Origin: FEN-1350 sp964386005
Lineage (GTDB): Bacteria > Planctomycetota > Phycisphaerae > Sedimentisphaerales > Anaerohalosphaeraceae
DNA: 64,000 nucleotides
Direction of reading: 5' to 3'
Assembly (NCBI GenBank): GCA_964386005.1
Contig: CAYLSB010000011.1
Coordinates: 16,852 to 80,851, forward strand
Made by a program: the position numbers and the translations under genes. Below the pieces are notes generated by a model. The model worked only from the letters and a program-made list of their open reading frames with translations. It did no database searches and had not been told where the DNA came from. Shown piece after piece: positions 7,705 to 16,118 of this stretch. The stretch's first letter is position 1; every line of letters begins with the position of its first letter.

Positions 7705-9726
7705 ATGACCCGACAGGATTGGATTACGCAGCTTGAACGATTGCGCGCCGAGATCCGCCGGCATGACCAATTGTATTATGTGCACAATCGTCCGGAGATC
7801 AGCGATCAGGAGTATGATCGCCTGTTTTCGGAGCTCAAGCGGCTGGAGACCGAACATCCCGAATTGATTACGCCCGACTCGCCGACCCAGCGCGTATCTG
7901 AAAAACCACTGGAGGCCTTCGAGTCGGTCACCCATACCGTACCCATGCTCAGCATCGACAACACCTACAGCGACGAGGAACTGCGGGAATTCGATGATCG
8001 CGTAGCCAGGGGATTGGAAAATCGGGATTATCAATACGTTGTCGAATTGAAAATCGACGGCCTTGCGATGAGTCTTCGTTATGAAAAGGGTTTACTGACT
8101 CGCGCCGCAACGCGCGGCGACGGCGTTACCGGGGATGACGTAACCGCGAACGTTAAAACAATTCGTTCCGTTCCGCTTCGATTAACCGGTTCCGAGATTG
8201 CCCCCCTTCTCGAAGTCCGCGGAGAAGTCTATATGCCCAAGGCCTCTTTCGAGGAATTGAATCGCCTGCGAATGGAGGCGGGAGAGGTCGAGTTTGCCAA
8301 TCCGCGAAATGCCGCCGCCGGATCATTGAAATTGCTTGACTCGCGAATCACGGCAACTCGAGGTCTTGCCTTTTTTGCCTATTCCCTTCCACATACAGTC
8401 GAACCTATTGCCGAAAGCCACTATGACGCGCTGCAAATGCTGAAAAAGGCCGGTCTTCCTGTCAATCCATATATACAGAAGGCGGCTGACATCGACGAAG
8501 TCATCTCGATCTGCAAATTGTGGGACAAGAACAAAACCACCCTTGACTATCCGATCGACGGCATGGTCATCAAGGTCAATCGTTTCGATCAGCAACGTCG
8601 GCTTGGCACGACCGGCCGGGCCCCACGATGGTGCATCGCATTCAAGTTCCCCGCCGAGCGGGCCGAAACTCTCGTCGAGTCAATCGAAGTCCAGGTCGGT
8701 AAAACCGGCACCTTGACCCCCGTGGCCAATCTCAAGCCGGTACCGCTGGCCGGAACCACCGTCAAACGGGCTACGTTGCATAATTTTGAACAGCTTCAGC
8801 GACTGGATGTTCGAGTGGGTGATACCGTCATGATCGAAAAAGCCGGCGAAATTATTCCGCAAGTCGTTGAGGTTCTCGAAAAAGGGCGGTTGCTGTTTTC
8901 AACCCGGCCATACGAAATCCCGACGCAATGCCCCGAATGCGGCGGACCCGTGCGGAAGGATGAGGCAGGCGTATATCTCCGTTGTGTCAATCCCGAATGC
9001 CCGGCCCAGTTGATCGAACGGCTGAAATATTTTGTCGGTCGCGGCCAGATGGATATCGAACATCTGGGTCCCGCCCTGCTCGAACAACTCGTTCAGAAGG
9101 GGCTGGTCCGTACTATCGCCGATTTGTACAAATTATCCTTCGCTCAGGTGGGGCAACTGGAACGCATGGGCGATAAAAGCGCCGCCAATGTGATCGGAGC
9201 CCTCGACGATAGTAAACATCGCCCCTTATGGCGGTTGATCGCCGGACTGGGCATCCGCCATGTGGGGGGACAACTGGCGGAAATTCTGGCGAACCAATTT
9301 GGATCGTTGGAGGCCCTGATGGAGGCAGACCTCGAATCGTTGGAATCAACCCATCAAATCGGCGAAGAAATCGCAAAAAGCGTTTATGAATATTTTCGGA
9401 ACGAGAAGAACCTTCGAATGATTGGCGAGCTTTTGGCTTCGGGGGTTCATCCGGAACCGCCGCAACAGCTTCAGGGCGAGCAACCGCTGACCGGAAAAAC
9501 CATCGTCGTCACCGGAACGCTGAAACATTTTGGCCGTGACGAAATCGAACACACTATTAAGGACCACGGCGGCAAGGCCTCGTCGAGCGTTAGTAAAAAG
9601 ACCAGCTTTGTTCTGGTCGGCGAAAATCCCGGCACCAAACTGGATAAAGCCAATCAGCTCGGCGTTCCCATCATCGATGAAACGGAATTTCTTCGGATGA
9701 TTGGACGAACAGAGGAAACCCCGTGA
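7705..9726 (+). CDS. ligA: NAD-dependent DNA ligase
   Basis: The product has about 673 residues, full length for LigA. ATG 7705 is preferred to TTG 7699 because AGGA is 8 bases before it. Domains in order: Ia (about 1-70), adenylation domain with the nucleotidyl lysine in VELKIDGLAMSL (Lys116), OB fold (GKTGTLTPVANLKPVPL), Cys4 zinc finger (CPECGG ... CVNPECPAQ, about 409-432), helix-hairpin-helix repeats, and a C-terminal BRCT domain (about 590-670, LTGKTIVVTGTLKHFGRDEI). It seals nicks in replication and repair. Its TGA overlaps the GTG start of ribD. Confidence 0.98.
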   Translation: MTRQDWITQLERLRAEIRRHDQLYYVHNRPEISDQEYDRLFSELKRLETEHPELITPDSPTQRVSEKPLEAFESVTHTVPMLSIDNTYSDEELREFDDRVARGLENRDYQYVVELKIDGLAMSLRYEKGLLTRAATRGDGVTGDDVTANVKTIRSVPLRLTGSEIAPLLEVRGEVYMPKASFEELNRLRMEAGEVEFANPRNAAAGSLKLLDSRITATRGLAFFAYSLPHTVEPIAESHYDALQMLKKAGLPVNPYIQKAADIDEVISICKLWDKNKTTLDYPIDGMVIKVNRFDQQRRLGTTGRAPRWCIAFKFPAERAETLVESIEVQVGKTGTLTPVANLKPVPLAGTTVKRATLHNFEQLQRLDVRVGDTVMIEKAGEIIPQVVEVLEKGRLLFSTRPYEIPTQCPECGGPVRKDEAGVYLRCVNPECPAQLIERLKYFVGRGQMDIEHLGPALLEQLVQKGLVRTIADLYKLSFAQVGQLERMGDKSAANVIGALDDSKHRPLWRLIAGLGIRHVGGQLAEILANQFGSLEALMEADLESLESTHQIGEEIAKSVYEYFRNEKNLRMIGELLASGVHPEPPQQLQGEQPLTGKTIVVTGTLKHFGRDEIEHTIKDHGGKASSSVSKKTSFVLVGENPGTKLDKANQLGVPIIDETEFLRMIGRTEETP

Positions 9727-10832
9727 AATCCGATGAGCATTTCATGCAAATCGCATTGCGGCTTGCCCGAAAGGGTCTCGGTTCCGTCGAACCCAATCCG
9801 GCCGTCGGTTGTGTAATCGTTCGTGACGGCAAAATCATCGGACGCGGCTTCCATCGCCGATTCGCCGGGCCTCATGCGGAAATCGAGGCCCTTCATGACT
9901 GCGCCGCAAAAGGCCATGATCCGGCCGGATCCACGATGTATGTCACGCTGGAGCCGTGTTGCCATTACGGAAAGACCGGCCCTTGTACGGAGGCGATCAT
10001 CCCCGCACGAATCGGCCGCGTCGTCACCGCCGTTGTCGATCCCGCCGAATATGTCTCAGGCAAGGGAATCGCCCGACTGCGTCAGAACGGAATCCCCGTC
10101 GATGTCGGCATTTGTCATCAAGAAGCCCTCCGGCTCAATGCCCCGTTTTTCAAGTTCGCCAAAACCGGACTGCCCTGGGTTATCCTCAAATGGGCGCAGA
10201 GCCGCGATGGATATCTGGCTCGAATCAAATCCAAAAATCAACAATGGATTTCCAATCCGCAAAGCCGTCGCGACGCCCACCGTTTGCGCCGTCGATGCCA
10301 GGCGATTCTTGTCGGTGTCAACACGATCATCGAAGATGATCCTCGTCTAACGCCGCGACCCTCGATGGGAAGATGCCCCCTGCGGATCGTTCTCGATAGT
10401 CGCCTGCGTATCCCATTGTCCAGCCGTGTTCTGGATACTCGAAAATTCCCAACTCTCATCGTTACGACCCGACAAGGGATGGATCAAACCGTCGTAAAAG
10501 CGATCCAGGATAAGGGCGTCGAGATTTTGGAATTCACCCATTCGCAGGAACAATGTGATATTCGAGCGCTACTGATCGATCTGGGGAAACGGAAGATCCA
10601 GCAATTGCTCGTGGAAGGCGGCCCGACAATCCTGAACAGCTTCGTCAAAGCCAACCTGGCTGATTCCGTCCGCGTGTACATTGCTCCGATGGTTTTAGGT
10701 AACGATGGCGCCGCAGTCCTTCCTGATTCGGTTCAAGCCCTCGCCGATCCGGCCAATCTTTTCGAAGTTCAAATCACCCGGTTTGAGGATGATGAATGTA
10801 TCGAGGGAACGATCCGGCCGATTGATTCATGA
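9723..10832 (+). CDS. ribD: Bifunctional riboflavin biosynthesis deaminase/reductase
   Basis: The product has 369 residues and starts at GTG 9723, overlapping the ligA stop (GTGA). The N-terminal deaminase domain (about 1-145) has the zinc ligands GPHAEIEAL and EPCCHYGKTGPCTEAI. The C-terminal RibD_C reductase domain (about 150-365) has AQSRDGYLAR, ILVGVNTIIEDDPRLTPR and LLVEGGPTILNSF. It carries out two consecutive steps, the deamination and NADPH-dependent side-chain reduction of the pyrimidine intermediate. No other rib genes are in the window. Pairing with ligA is likely transcriptional convenience. Confidence 0.97.
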   Translation: MKSDEHFMQIALRLARKGLGSVEPNPAVGCVIVRDGKIIGRGFHRRFAGPHAEIEALHDCAAKGHDPAGSTMYVTLEPCCHYGKTGPCTEAIIPARIGRVVTAVVDPAEYVSGKGIARLRQNGIPVDVGICHQEALRLNAPFFKFAKTGLPWVILKWAQSRDGYLARIKSKNQQWISNPQSRRDAHRLRRRCQAILVGVNTIIEDDPRLTPRPSMGRCPLRIVLDSRLRIPLSSRVLDTRKFPTLIVTTRQGMDQTVVKAIQDKGVEILEFTHSQEQCDIRALLIDLGKRKIQQLLVEGGPTILNSFVKANLADSVRVYIAPMVLGNDGAAVLPDSVQALADPANLFEVQITRFEDDECIEGTIRPIDS

Positions 10833-10858
10833 GGGATGAACCGGATGTATTTCCTGAC

Positions 10859-12205
10859 TCAATCCTTGCCTTGAATCAACTTCTTGCTTCGCAAAATATG
10901 GTGATAATGCTGCGCGAAACGGTGGGCCTCGTCACGAACATATTGCAGTAGTTTCCGCACAGGCGAATTGGCCGCCAAACGGATCGGCTCATTACTGTCC
11001 TGCCGGTAAATCAGTTCCTCTTTCTTGGCAATCGATGCCAGCGCCGGCGGACGGGCCTTCAACTCATCAAAGGCCTCCTGGGCCGCATGCAGTTGTCCGA
11101 TGCCGCCATCGATCAGCACCATATCCGGCCACAGTTCCTGCCCCTGACATACCCGGCTGTATCGACGCAGAACAATCTCCCGAAGGCAGGCATAATCGTC
11201 GATCCCCGTTACCGTCTTAATGCGAAATCGTCGGTACCCGTTCTTAAAGGGCTTGCCGTCGATGAACTGGACCATGGCCCCCACCGTCTCGGAACCCCCG
11301 ATATGCGCGATATCGAAGCCCTCGATCACGCGGATCGGCTGTTCGGTTCCAAAGAGCTTCTGGATCTGTTCGACCGCCTCGCTGGGATCTCCCGCGAACA
11401 CCTCCGGCTGAACATTGCCTTCCACCGTCCCCCGCTGAGCCAGCGATTCGATCAGACGTATCCGGTCGCGATACATCGCCGCCGCCTCGAAATCGAGCCG
11501 CTCGGACGCTTCCTCCATTTGTTCCTTGAGTTTTTTCAGAACCGTGGCACGCTTGGATTGAAGAAATCCGACAAGGTCTTTAATGATCGTGCGATAGTCG
11601 GCCTTGGAAATTCGATCGGCACAGGGAGCCGTGCATTGATGGATGCTGAACAACAGACACGGCCGGAAAAATCGACGCTTGTCATCCGTACTTCGAATCT
11701 CAAGCCCGCAGGTCCGAAAACGGTAGATCTTCTGCAGGACAACCATCACCGCTCGAAGGTCGCGTACCGCCGTGAACGGCCCGAACAATCGACTCCGTTC
11801 GTTCCGGGGATTTCGCGTGATATACACCCCGGGATACTCGTCGCGGGTGGTGATCTCCAGATAGGGAAATGTTTTGTCGTCCACCAGGTCCGTATTGTAT
11901 GGCGGCCGGATATCCTTGATCAGACGCGCCTCCTGCAAGATTGCATCCACCTCGCCGGGCGTTCCCAGATAATCCACGGTCTGCACCTTGCCGATCATCT
12001 CCACAATCTTCGGCCCGCGCGATGCCATCAGATCGCTTCCCGGCTGGAAATAGCTGGCCACCCGGCTGCGAAGGTTTTTGGCCTTGCCGATATACAAGAC
12101 CGTGTCGTCGGCCGACTTCATCAGGTATAGACCGCTGGATGGAGGGAAATCCTTGATTCTTTCCCGTATCGCTTCCAGCCGTTCCCGGTCGTCCTGTCGA
12201 TCCAT
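10859..12205 (-). CDS. uvrC: UvrC-type excinuclease subunit lacking the C-terminal helix-hairpin-helix domain
   Basis: This 448-residue protein has the GIY-YIG nuclease domain (GLYLMKSADDTVLYIGKAKN, about 22-45), the Cys-containing central region, a UVR motif (QMEEASERLDFEAAAMYRDR) and most of the RNase H-like nuclease domain (GFDIAHIGGSETVGAMVQFI, DMVLIDGGIGQLHAAQ, RDEAHRFAQHYH). It stops just after HHILRSKKLIQGKD, where standard UvrC (about 600 residues) continues into the tandem HhH DNA-binding domain. All catalytic blocks appear intact, so it may be a functional short form. The gene converges with ribD and diverges from the PilT gene. Confidence 0.9.
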   Translation of the reverse strand: MDRQDDRERLEAIRERIKDFPPSSGLYLMKSADDTVLYIGKAKNLRSRVASYFQPGSDLMASRGPKIVEMIGKVQTVDYLGTPGEVDAILQEARLIKDIRPPYNTDLVDDKTFPYLEITTRDEYPGVYITRNPRNERSRLFGPFTAVRDLRAVMVVLQKIYRFRTCGLEIRSTDDKRRFFRPCLLFSIHQCTAPCADRISKADYRTIIKDLVGFLQSKRATVLKKLKEQMEEASERLDFEAAAMYRDRIRLIESLAQRGTVEGNVQPEVFAGDPSEAVEQIQKLFGTEQPIRVIEGFDIAHIGGSETVGAMVQFIDGKPFKNGYRRFRIKTVTGIDDYACLREIVLRRYSRVCQGQELWPDMVLIDGGIGQLHAAQEAFDELKARPPALASIAKKEELIYRQDSNEPIRLAANSPVRKLLQYVRDEAHRFAQHYHHILRSKKLIQGKD

Positions 12206-12384
12206 CGAGTCGTATCCGTAAGGTTGTATAGGATCAATCCACCCCCTCGCCTTCCGATATATTGTACCGTCTCTCTCGATGGGATGAAACGGCGAAATTG
12301 CGACGGTTCACCGTTTCCCTTGCTCGGCGGATCTGATATACTATGGTTGTCGCAAACGGAATACGAATCTCTGAAGGAGATACA

Positions 12385-13536
12385 ATGGGAGCAGGTTATT
12401 CGGTGGATTCAAAAGTCTATCCGGCCAGTGACGGCGTTAAGTTGAGCATGACCGATATGCTGGCGTATTTCCAAAAACAGGGCGCCATGCGCGTCTCCGA
12501 TCTGCACATCAAGATCGGTACTGTTCCGGCGTACCGCATCGACGGCGATCTGGTCAAGCTGAAGGGCGCCGTCATCACCCAGGAACTCGCCAAACCCCTG
12601 ATCTACGCGCTCCTGACCGACGATGACATCGCCGCGCTGGAACGGGATCTGACGGTGGACTGCTCCTATCAATTCGGCGATCTCCATTTTCGCATGAACG
12701 CCTTCCGCGACTACGAAGGACTTTCGATCGCCATCCGCGCGCTGGGCGCCACGATTCCCCGCCCGCAGGAGATCGGTTTTCCCAACGATGTCTGGCGCGA
12801 CATCTGCCGTCGGACCCACGGCCTTGTCCTCTTCACCGGGATCACCGGCGCCGGAAAAAGCACGACCATCGCCTCCATGATCGAAAAGATCAATTCGGAC
12901 CGCGCCTGCCGGATCATTACTCTCGAAGATCCGGTCGAATACATGTTTCCCCAGCGCAACAGCATGATCTCCCAACGAGAAGTCGGCCGCGATGTCCGAA
13001 ACTTCGCCTCCGGTCTTCGTTCCATGATGCGGGAAGATCCCGATGTCATCTTCGTCGGCGAGATGCGCGATTCCGAAACCGTTTCGCTCACCCTCACCGC
13101 CGCCGAAACCGGACACCTGGTCTTCTCCACCCTCCACACCCGCGATGTGACCGGCACGATTACGCGGGTCCTCGACTTTTTCCCGGCCGGCCGTCAGGAT
13201 GAAGTCCGCAACCAGCTCTCCCTGGGGCTGGCGTATGTCATCAGCCAGAAACTCATACCCCGTAAGAACGGCCAGGGTCGCATTGTTACTATGGAAATCC
13301 TCAACAACAACTACGCCGTCGCCAACCTGATCCGCAAAGGCAAGGTCGAGCAGATCTACTCCATCATGCAGACCAAAACCAAAAACCAGCAAAGCGAAAA
13401 AATGATCACCTTCGAACGGCATTTGGCTCAGCTTGTCAAACAGGGACACGTCGATCTTCTCGAAGCGCAGAAATGGGCTAACGACCTCAACAGCTTCGAA
13501 GACGCCATGAAATCCGATTCCGACATCGACTCCTGA
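12385..13536 (+). CDS. PilT/PilU-family type IV pilus retraction ATPase
   Basis: The product has 383 residues. ATG 12385 is chosen because AAGGAG lies 7-8 bases upstream; an earlier ATG at 12343 has none. It has the PilT N-terminal domain (RVSDLHIKIGTVPAYRIDG), Walker A GITGAGKST (152-160), an Asp box (ITLEDPVEYMF), Walker B (DPDVIFVGEMRDSE), and the His box TGHLVFSTLHT. It lacks the extended N-terminal domain of PilB/GspE, so it is a retraction rather than an assembly ATPase. It powers pilus disassembly at the inner membrane. The next gene starts two bases after its stop and is likely co-expressed. Confidence 0.93.
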   Translation: MGAGYSVDSKVYPASDGVKLSMTDMLAYFQKQGAMRVSDLHIKIGTVPAYRIDGDLVKLKGAVITQELAKPLIYALLTDDDIAALERDLTVDCSYQFGDLHFRMNAFRDYEGLSIAIRALGATIPRPQEIGFPNDVWRDICRRTHGLVLFTGITGAGKSTTIASMIEKINSDRACRIITLEDPVEYMFPQRNSMISQREVGRDVRNFASGLRSMMREDPDVIFVGEMRDSETVSLTLTAAETGHLVFSTLHTRDVTGTITRVLDFFPAGRQDEVRNQLSLGLAYVISQKLIPRKNGQGRIVTMEILNNNYAVANLIRKGKVEQIYSIMQTKTKNQQSEKMITFERHLAQLVKQGHVDLLEAQKWANDLNSFEDAMKSDSDIDS

Positions 13537-13538
13537 CA

Positions 13539-14441
13539 ATGACACGTACGTTTTACTGTCCGGGTTGCGGGGGAATTTGCGGCTTCGCCGAACGGCACGC
13601 CGGACGGACGGCCCGATGCACGCGGTGTAACCAGCGCTTTATCATCCCCGATGTCAACAATGTCAAAGCCCAAAAGGTCAAAGAAGAACGCGGAAATCCC
13701 CTGCCGGGTTTCTATCGTCAAGTCCTGATCAAGACCTGGCCCGTTTTCTTCCACAAGGACAGTCTGGTTTCACTGGCATTCCTGGCCTCGTTGATCGTTT
13801 TTCGTTTTTTCCTGACCAATGTCGATCTGAGCGCCGCTCTTCCCGGTTTCGTCCTGCTGGCGCCGATCGGATGGATCATCGTATTCCTCACGTGGGGTTG
13901 CCAGATATGGTATTGCATGGAAACGATTTCGACGACGATGGATCAATGGGACGACTTTCTTTCCCCCGACATCGGCGCGGGTTTTGAATTCATCTGGAAC
14001 ATGATCAAAACGTGGTATCTCTTTGTCGTTGCGGTCATCCTTGTCGAAGTACCCTTCCTCCTGCTTGCCGGATGGCTTCAAAATGCCCGGATCGGCTGGC
14101 CGTGGCTGTGGCAAACGATTACGCTCGCCGGTTTCATCCTCCTGCCGATGGCTCTCCTGATTCTCGCCAGCGGCCCGCAAATGTACTCCATTCTTCGTCC
14201 CGATTACTTTGGGATTCCGATCGTCCGGGCCTTTCGACCGTATCTATTGGTTGCCGCCATCTTTCTGCTGGCCGCCTGGTTCGAACTGATCACCAAACAG
14301 TATCATGCCGTTCAGGATCAATCCCGGCTCGTTATTGCCATGCACCTGGCGGGAAATCTTCTGGCCGCGAATTTGTGGCTGGTCGCCATGCGAGCCATCG
14401 GGCTGTTCGGCCGACATTTCCACAGCGTGTTGCCGTGGTGA
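13539..14441 (+). CDS. Zinc-ribbon multi-pass membrane protein
   Basis: The 300-residue product begins with a Cys4 zinc ribbon (C7-x2-C10 and C27-x2-C30: FYCPGCGGICGF, ARCTRCNQRFIIP). About six hydrophobic helices follow between residues 75 and 295. The membrane region resembles the loosely defined DUF4013-like proteins. Its start lies two bases after the PilT stop, pointing to co-expression and perhaps a pilus- or envelope-linked role. No function can be assigned from sequence. Confidence 0.75.
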   Translation: MTRTFYCPGCGGICGFAERHAGRTARCTRCNQRFIIPDVNNVKAQKVKEERGNPLPGFYRQVLIKTWPVFFHKDSLVSLAFLASLIVFRFFLTNVDLSAALPGFVLLAPIGWIIVFLTWGCQIWYCMETISTTMDQWDDFLSPDIGAGFEFIWNMIKTWYLFVVAVILVEVPFLLLAGWLQNARIGWPWLWQTITLAGFILLPMALLILASGPQMYSILRPDYFGIPIVRAFRPYLLVAAIFLLAAWFELITKQYHAVQDQSRLVIAMHLAGNLLAANLWLVAMRAIGLFGRHFHSVLPW

Positions 14442-14459
14442 ATCGCCGCGAAATCGCCG

Positions 14460-16076
14460 TCAGGCCGAATTCCCGGACCCTATCGGCATCACGATCGGAA
14501 GGTCCACATAAAACGTAGCGCCCCGGCCGGGCTCGCTCTCGACCCACACCGATCCGGCCAGCAGGGAGGACAACTCCCGACAGATCGCCAACCCAAGGCC
14601 CGTGCCTTCGCCCTGCCGCGTAATGGACCCGTCCACCTGTCGAAATTTCTCGAAAATCGCGTGTTGGTTTTCCCGGACAATTCCCGGCCCGTTATCCTTC
14701 ACCGACAACCGTATCCGTTTGGCGTCCAGCCGGTGCGCCGACAAATGGATCGTGCCGCCCGGCGGCGTGAATTTCACGGCGTTACTGAACAGGTTCGACA
14801 AAATCTGACGCACTTTGCCGGGATCGGTCAGGATCAACGGAAGATCCGGCTCCACCGTCACGATCACCTCCTGCTGTTTTTCCGTACTGATCGGAGCGAA
14901 GAATTCGACGATCGATTCGCACAGCGAAGCGATCGCGGTCTTTTCGATGTGCAGTTCCATCTTGCCCGCTTCGGCCTTGGCCAGATCCAGCAGATCATTG
15001 ATCAGGTTCAGCAGCGACCGACCGCTGGTGATGATATTCTGTGCATAACGCCTCGATTTTTCCAAATCGGCCGTCGGCTTTTCAAACAACAGTTGCGCGA
15101 ATCCCAGAATCGCGTTCAGCGGCGTGCGGACTTCGTGCGACATGTTCGCCAGAAATTCGCTCTTGAGCTTGTTGGCCTTGAATAATTCGATATTACGCTC
15201 CGATAACTCCACTATCTTGGCGTCCAGTTGGAGATTCGCCCGGCTGAGCTTCTGCTGCGATTCCTGAAACACGTCGAGCATGTGGTTGAACGCCTGCGAC
15301 AGTTTTTCGAACTCATCCCCGCTCTTGATGGTGCTGCGCAGTTCCAGGTTGCCGTCGGCGATGTTGTTCGACATCGCACGCAACTGCCGAACCGGGCGAA
15401 GAATCGTCCGCTGCGTGATCGTATAAAAGGCCACCATCGCCGCGGTCGCCGCCAGCAACCCCGCCAAAACCACCGAGATCCGGTTGATCAGGAGAGTCTT
15501 GGCCTGTTCCGGCGCGGCCACACGAATCACGATCGCCCCCACGATCTCGTTCTTCGTAAATGGGGACGCCGAACCCTGCGCGGTGTGGCAGCTCATACAA
15601 AAATCCCCGCTCTGCACGATCCGCACATATCGATGCGTCGGCGTCTTGGCCTCGCTGGTCCACCCCATCTCCTCGCGCTGCTCGTCCTTTTTCAGGGTTT
15701 CAATCGCACGGCGAACGGACGTTTCAAGGTTCGCGGGAACCGTCGATTCGGGTCCGCTCAGGCGAATCCAGGTGACCATGCTGAGGTTGGGATCCTGTAC
15801 GACGTTCGTTTCTCCCAGGAGCGGCAATCCCTTGGGATTCTTCGGTTCCACCTGAAAGTGTTTTTCGATGACCGTCGCCGAGATGCCCCGTCCGACATCC
15901 AACGCCGCCTTCTCGGTCAGTTTGCCCATCCAAAGATACGGAAGGTACAACGCCACGGCCAGACTCAGCAGGATGGCCAGTCCGAATTGCAGCCGAAACT
16001 TCGCCGCCAGCGAGATCGGCCGCAGCCGTGCCCGCCGAATCCATCTGCCGATCGTCTCGATCCATCGTGCTGGCAT
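14460..16076 (-). CDS. Membrane histidine kinase with DUF3365-like CxxCH sensor domain
   Basis: The product has 538 residues. TM1 (about 28-50) and TM2 (about 200-222) flank an extracytoplasmic domain carrying a c-type haem motif, C160-M-S-C163-H164, within a DUF3365/Tll0287-like fold (VRIVQSGDFCMSCHTAQGS). HAMP (about 222-275), a coiled coil, HisKA with phospho-acceptor His314 (FLANMSHEVRTPLNAILGFA) and HATPase_c (NLFSNAVKFTPPGG, VKDNGPGI, GTGLGLAI) follow. It probably senses redox state or a ligand through haem. No response regulator is adjacent. It starts 42 bases after aspS on the same strand, so it may be read from the aspS promoter. Confidence 0.92.
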   Translation of the reverse strand: MPARWIETIGRWIRRARLRPISLAAKFRLQFGLAILLSLAVALYLPYLWMGKLTEKAALDVGRGISATVIEKHFQVEPKNPKGLPLLGETNVVQDPNLSMVTWIRLSGPESTVPANLETSVRRAIETLKKDEQREEMGWTSEAKTPTHRYVRIVQSGDFCMSCHTAQGSASPFTKNEIVGAIVIRVAAPEQAKTLLINRISVVLAGLLAATAAMVAFYTITQRTILRPVRQLRAMSNNIADGNLELRSTIKSGDEFEKLSQAFNHMLDVFQESQQKLSRANLQLDAKIVELSERNIELFKANKLKSEFLANMSHEVRTPLNAILGFAQLLFEKPTADLEKSRRYAQNIITSGRSLLNLINDLLDLAKAEAGKMELHIEKTAIASLCESIVEFFAPISTEKQQEVIVTVEPDLPLILTDPGKVRQILSNLFSNAVKFTPPGGTIHLSAHRLDAKRIRLSVKDNGPGIVRENQHAIFEKFRQVDGSITRQGEGTGLGLAICRELSSLLAGSVWVESEPGRGATFYVDLPIVMPIGSGNSA

Positions 16077-16118
16077 TCGACCTTCCTTCCCACGGGCCTT
16101 TCACTGGAATCGAAAAAT

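Noticed and set aside
11087..12130. 347-residue plus-strand frame
   Set aside because: Antisense to uvrC, whose motifs are unmistakable.
12409..13545. 378-residue minus-strand frame
   Set aside because: Antisense to the PilT-type ATPase gene.
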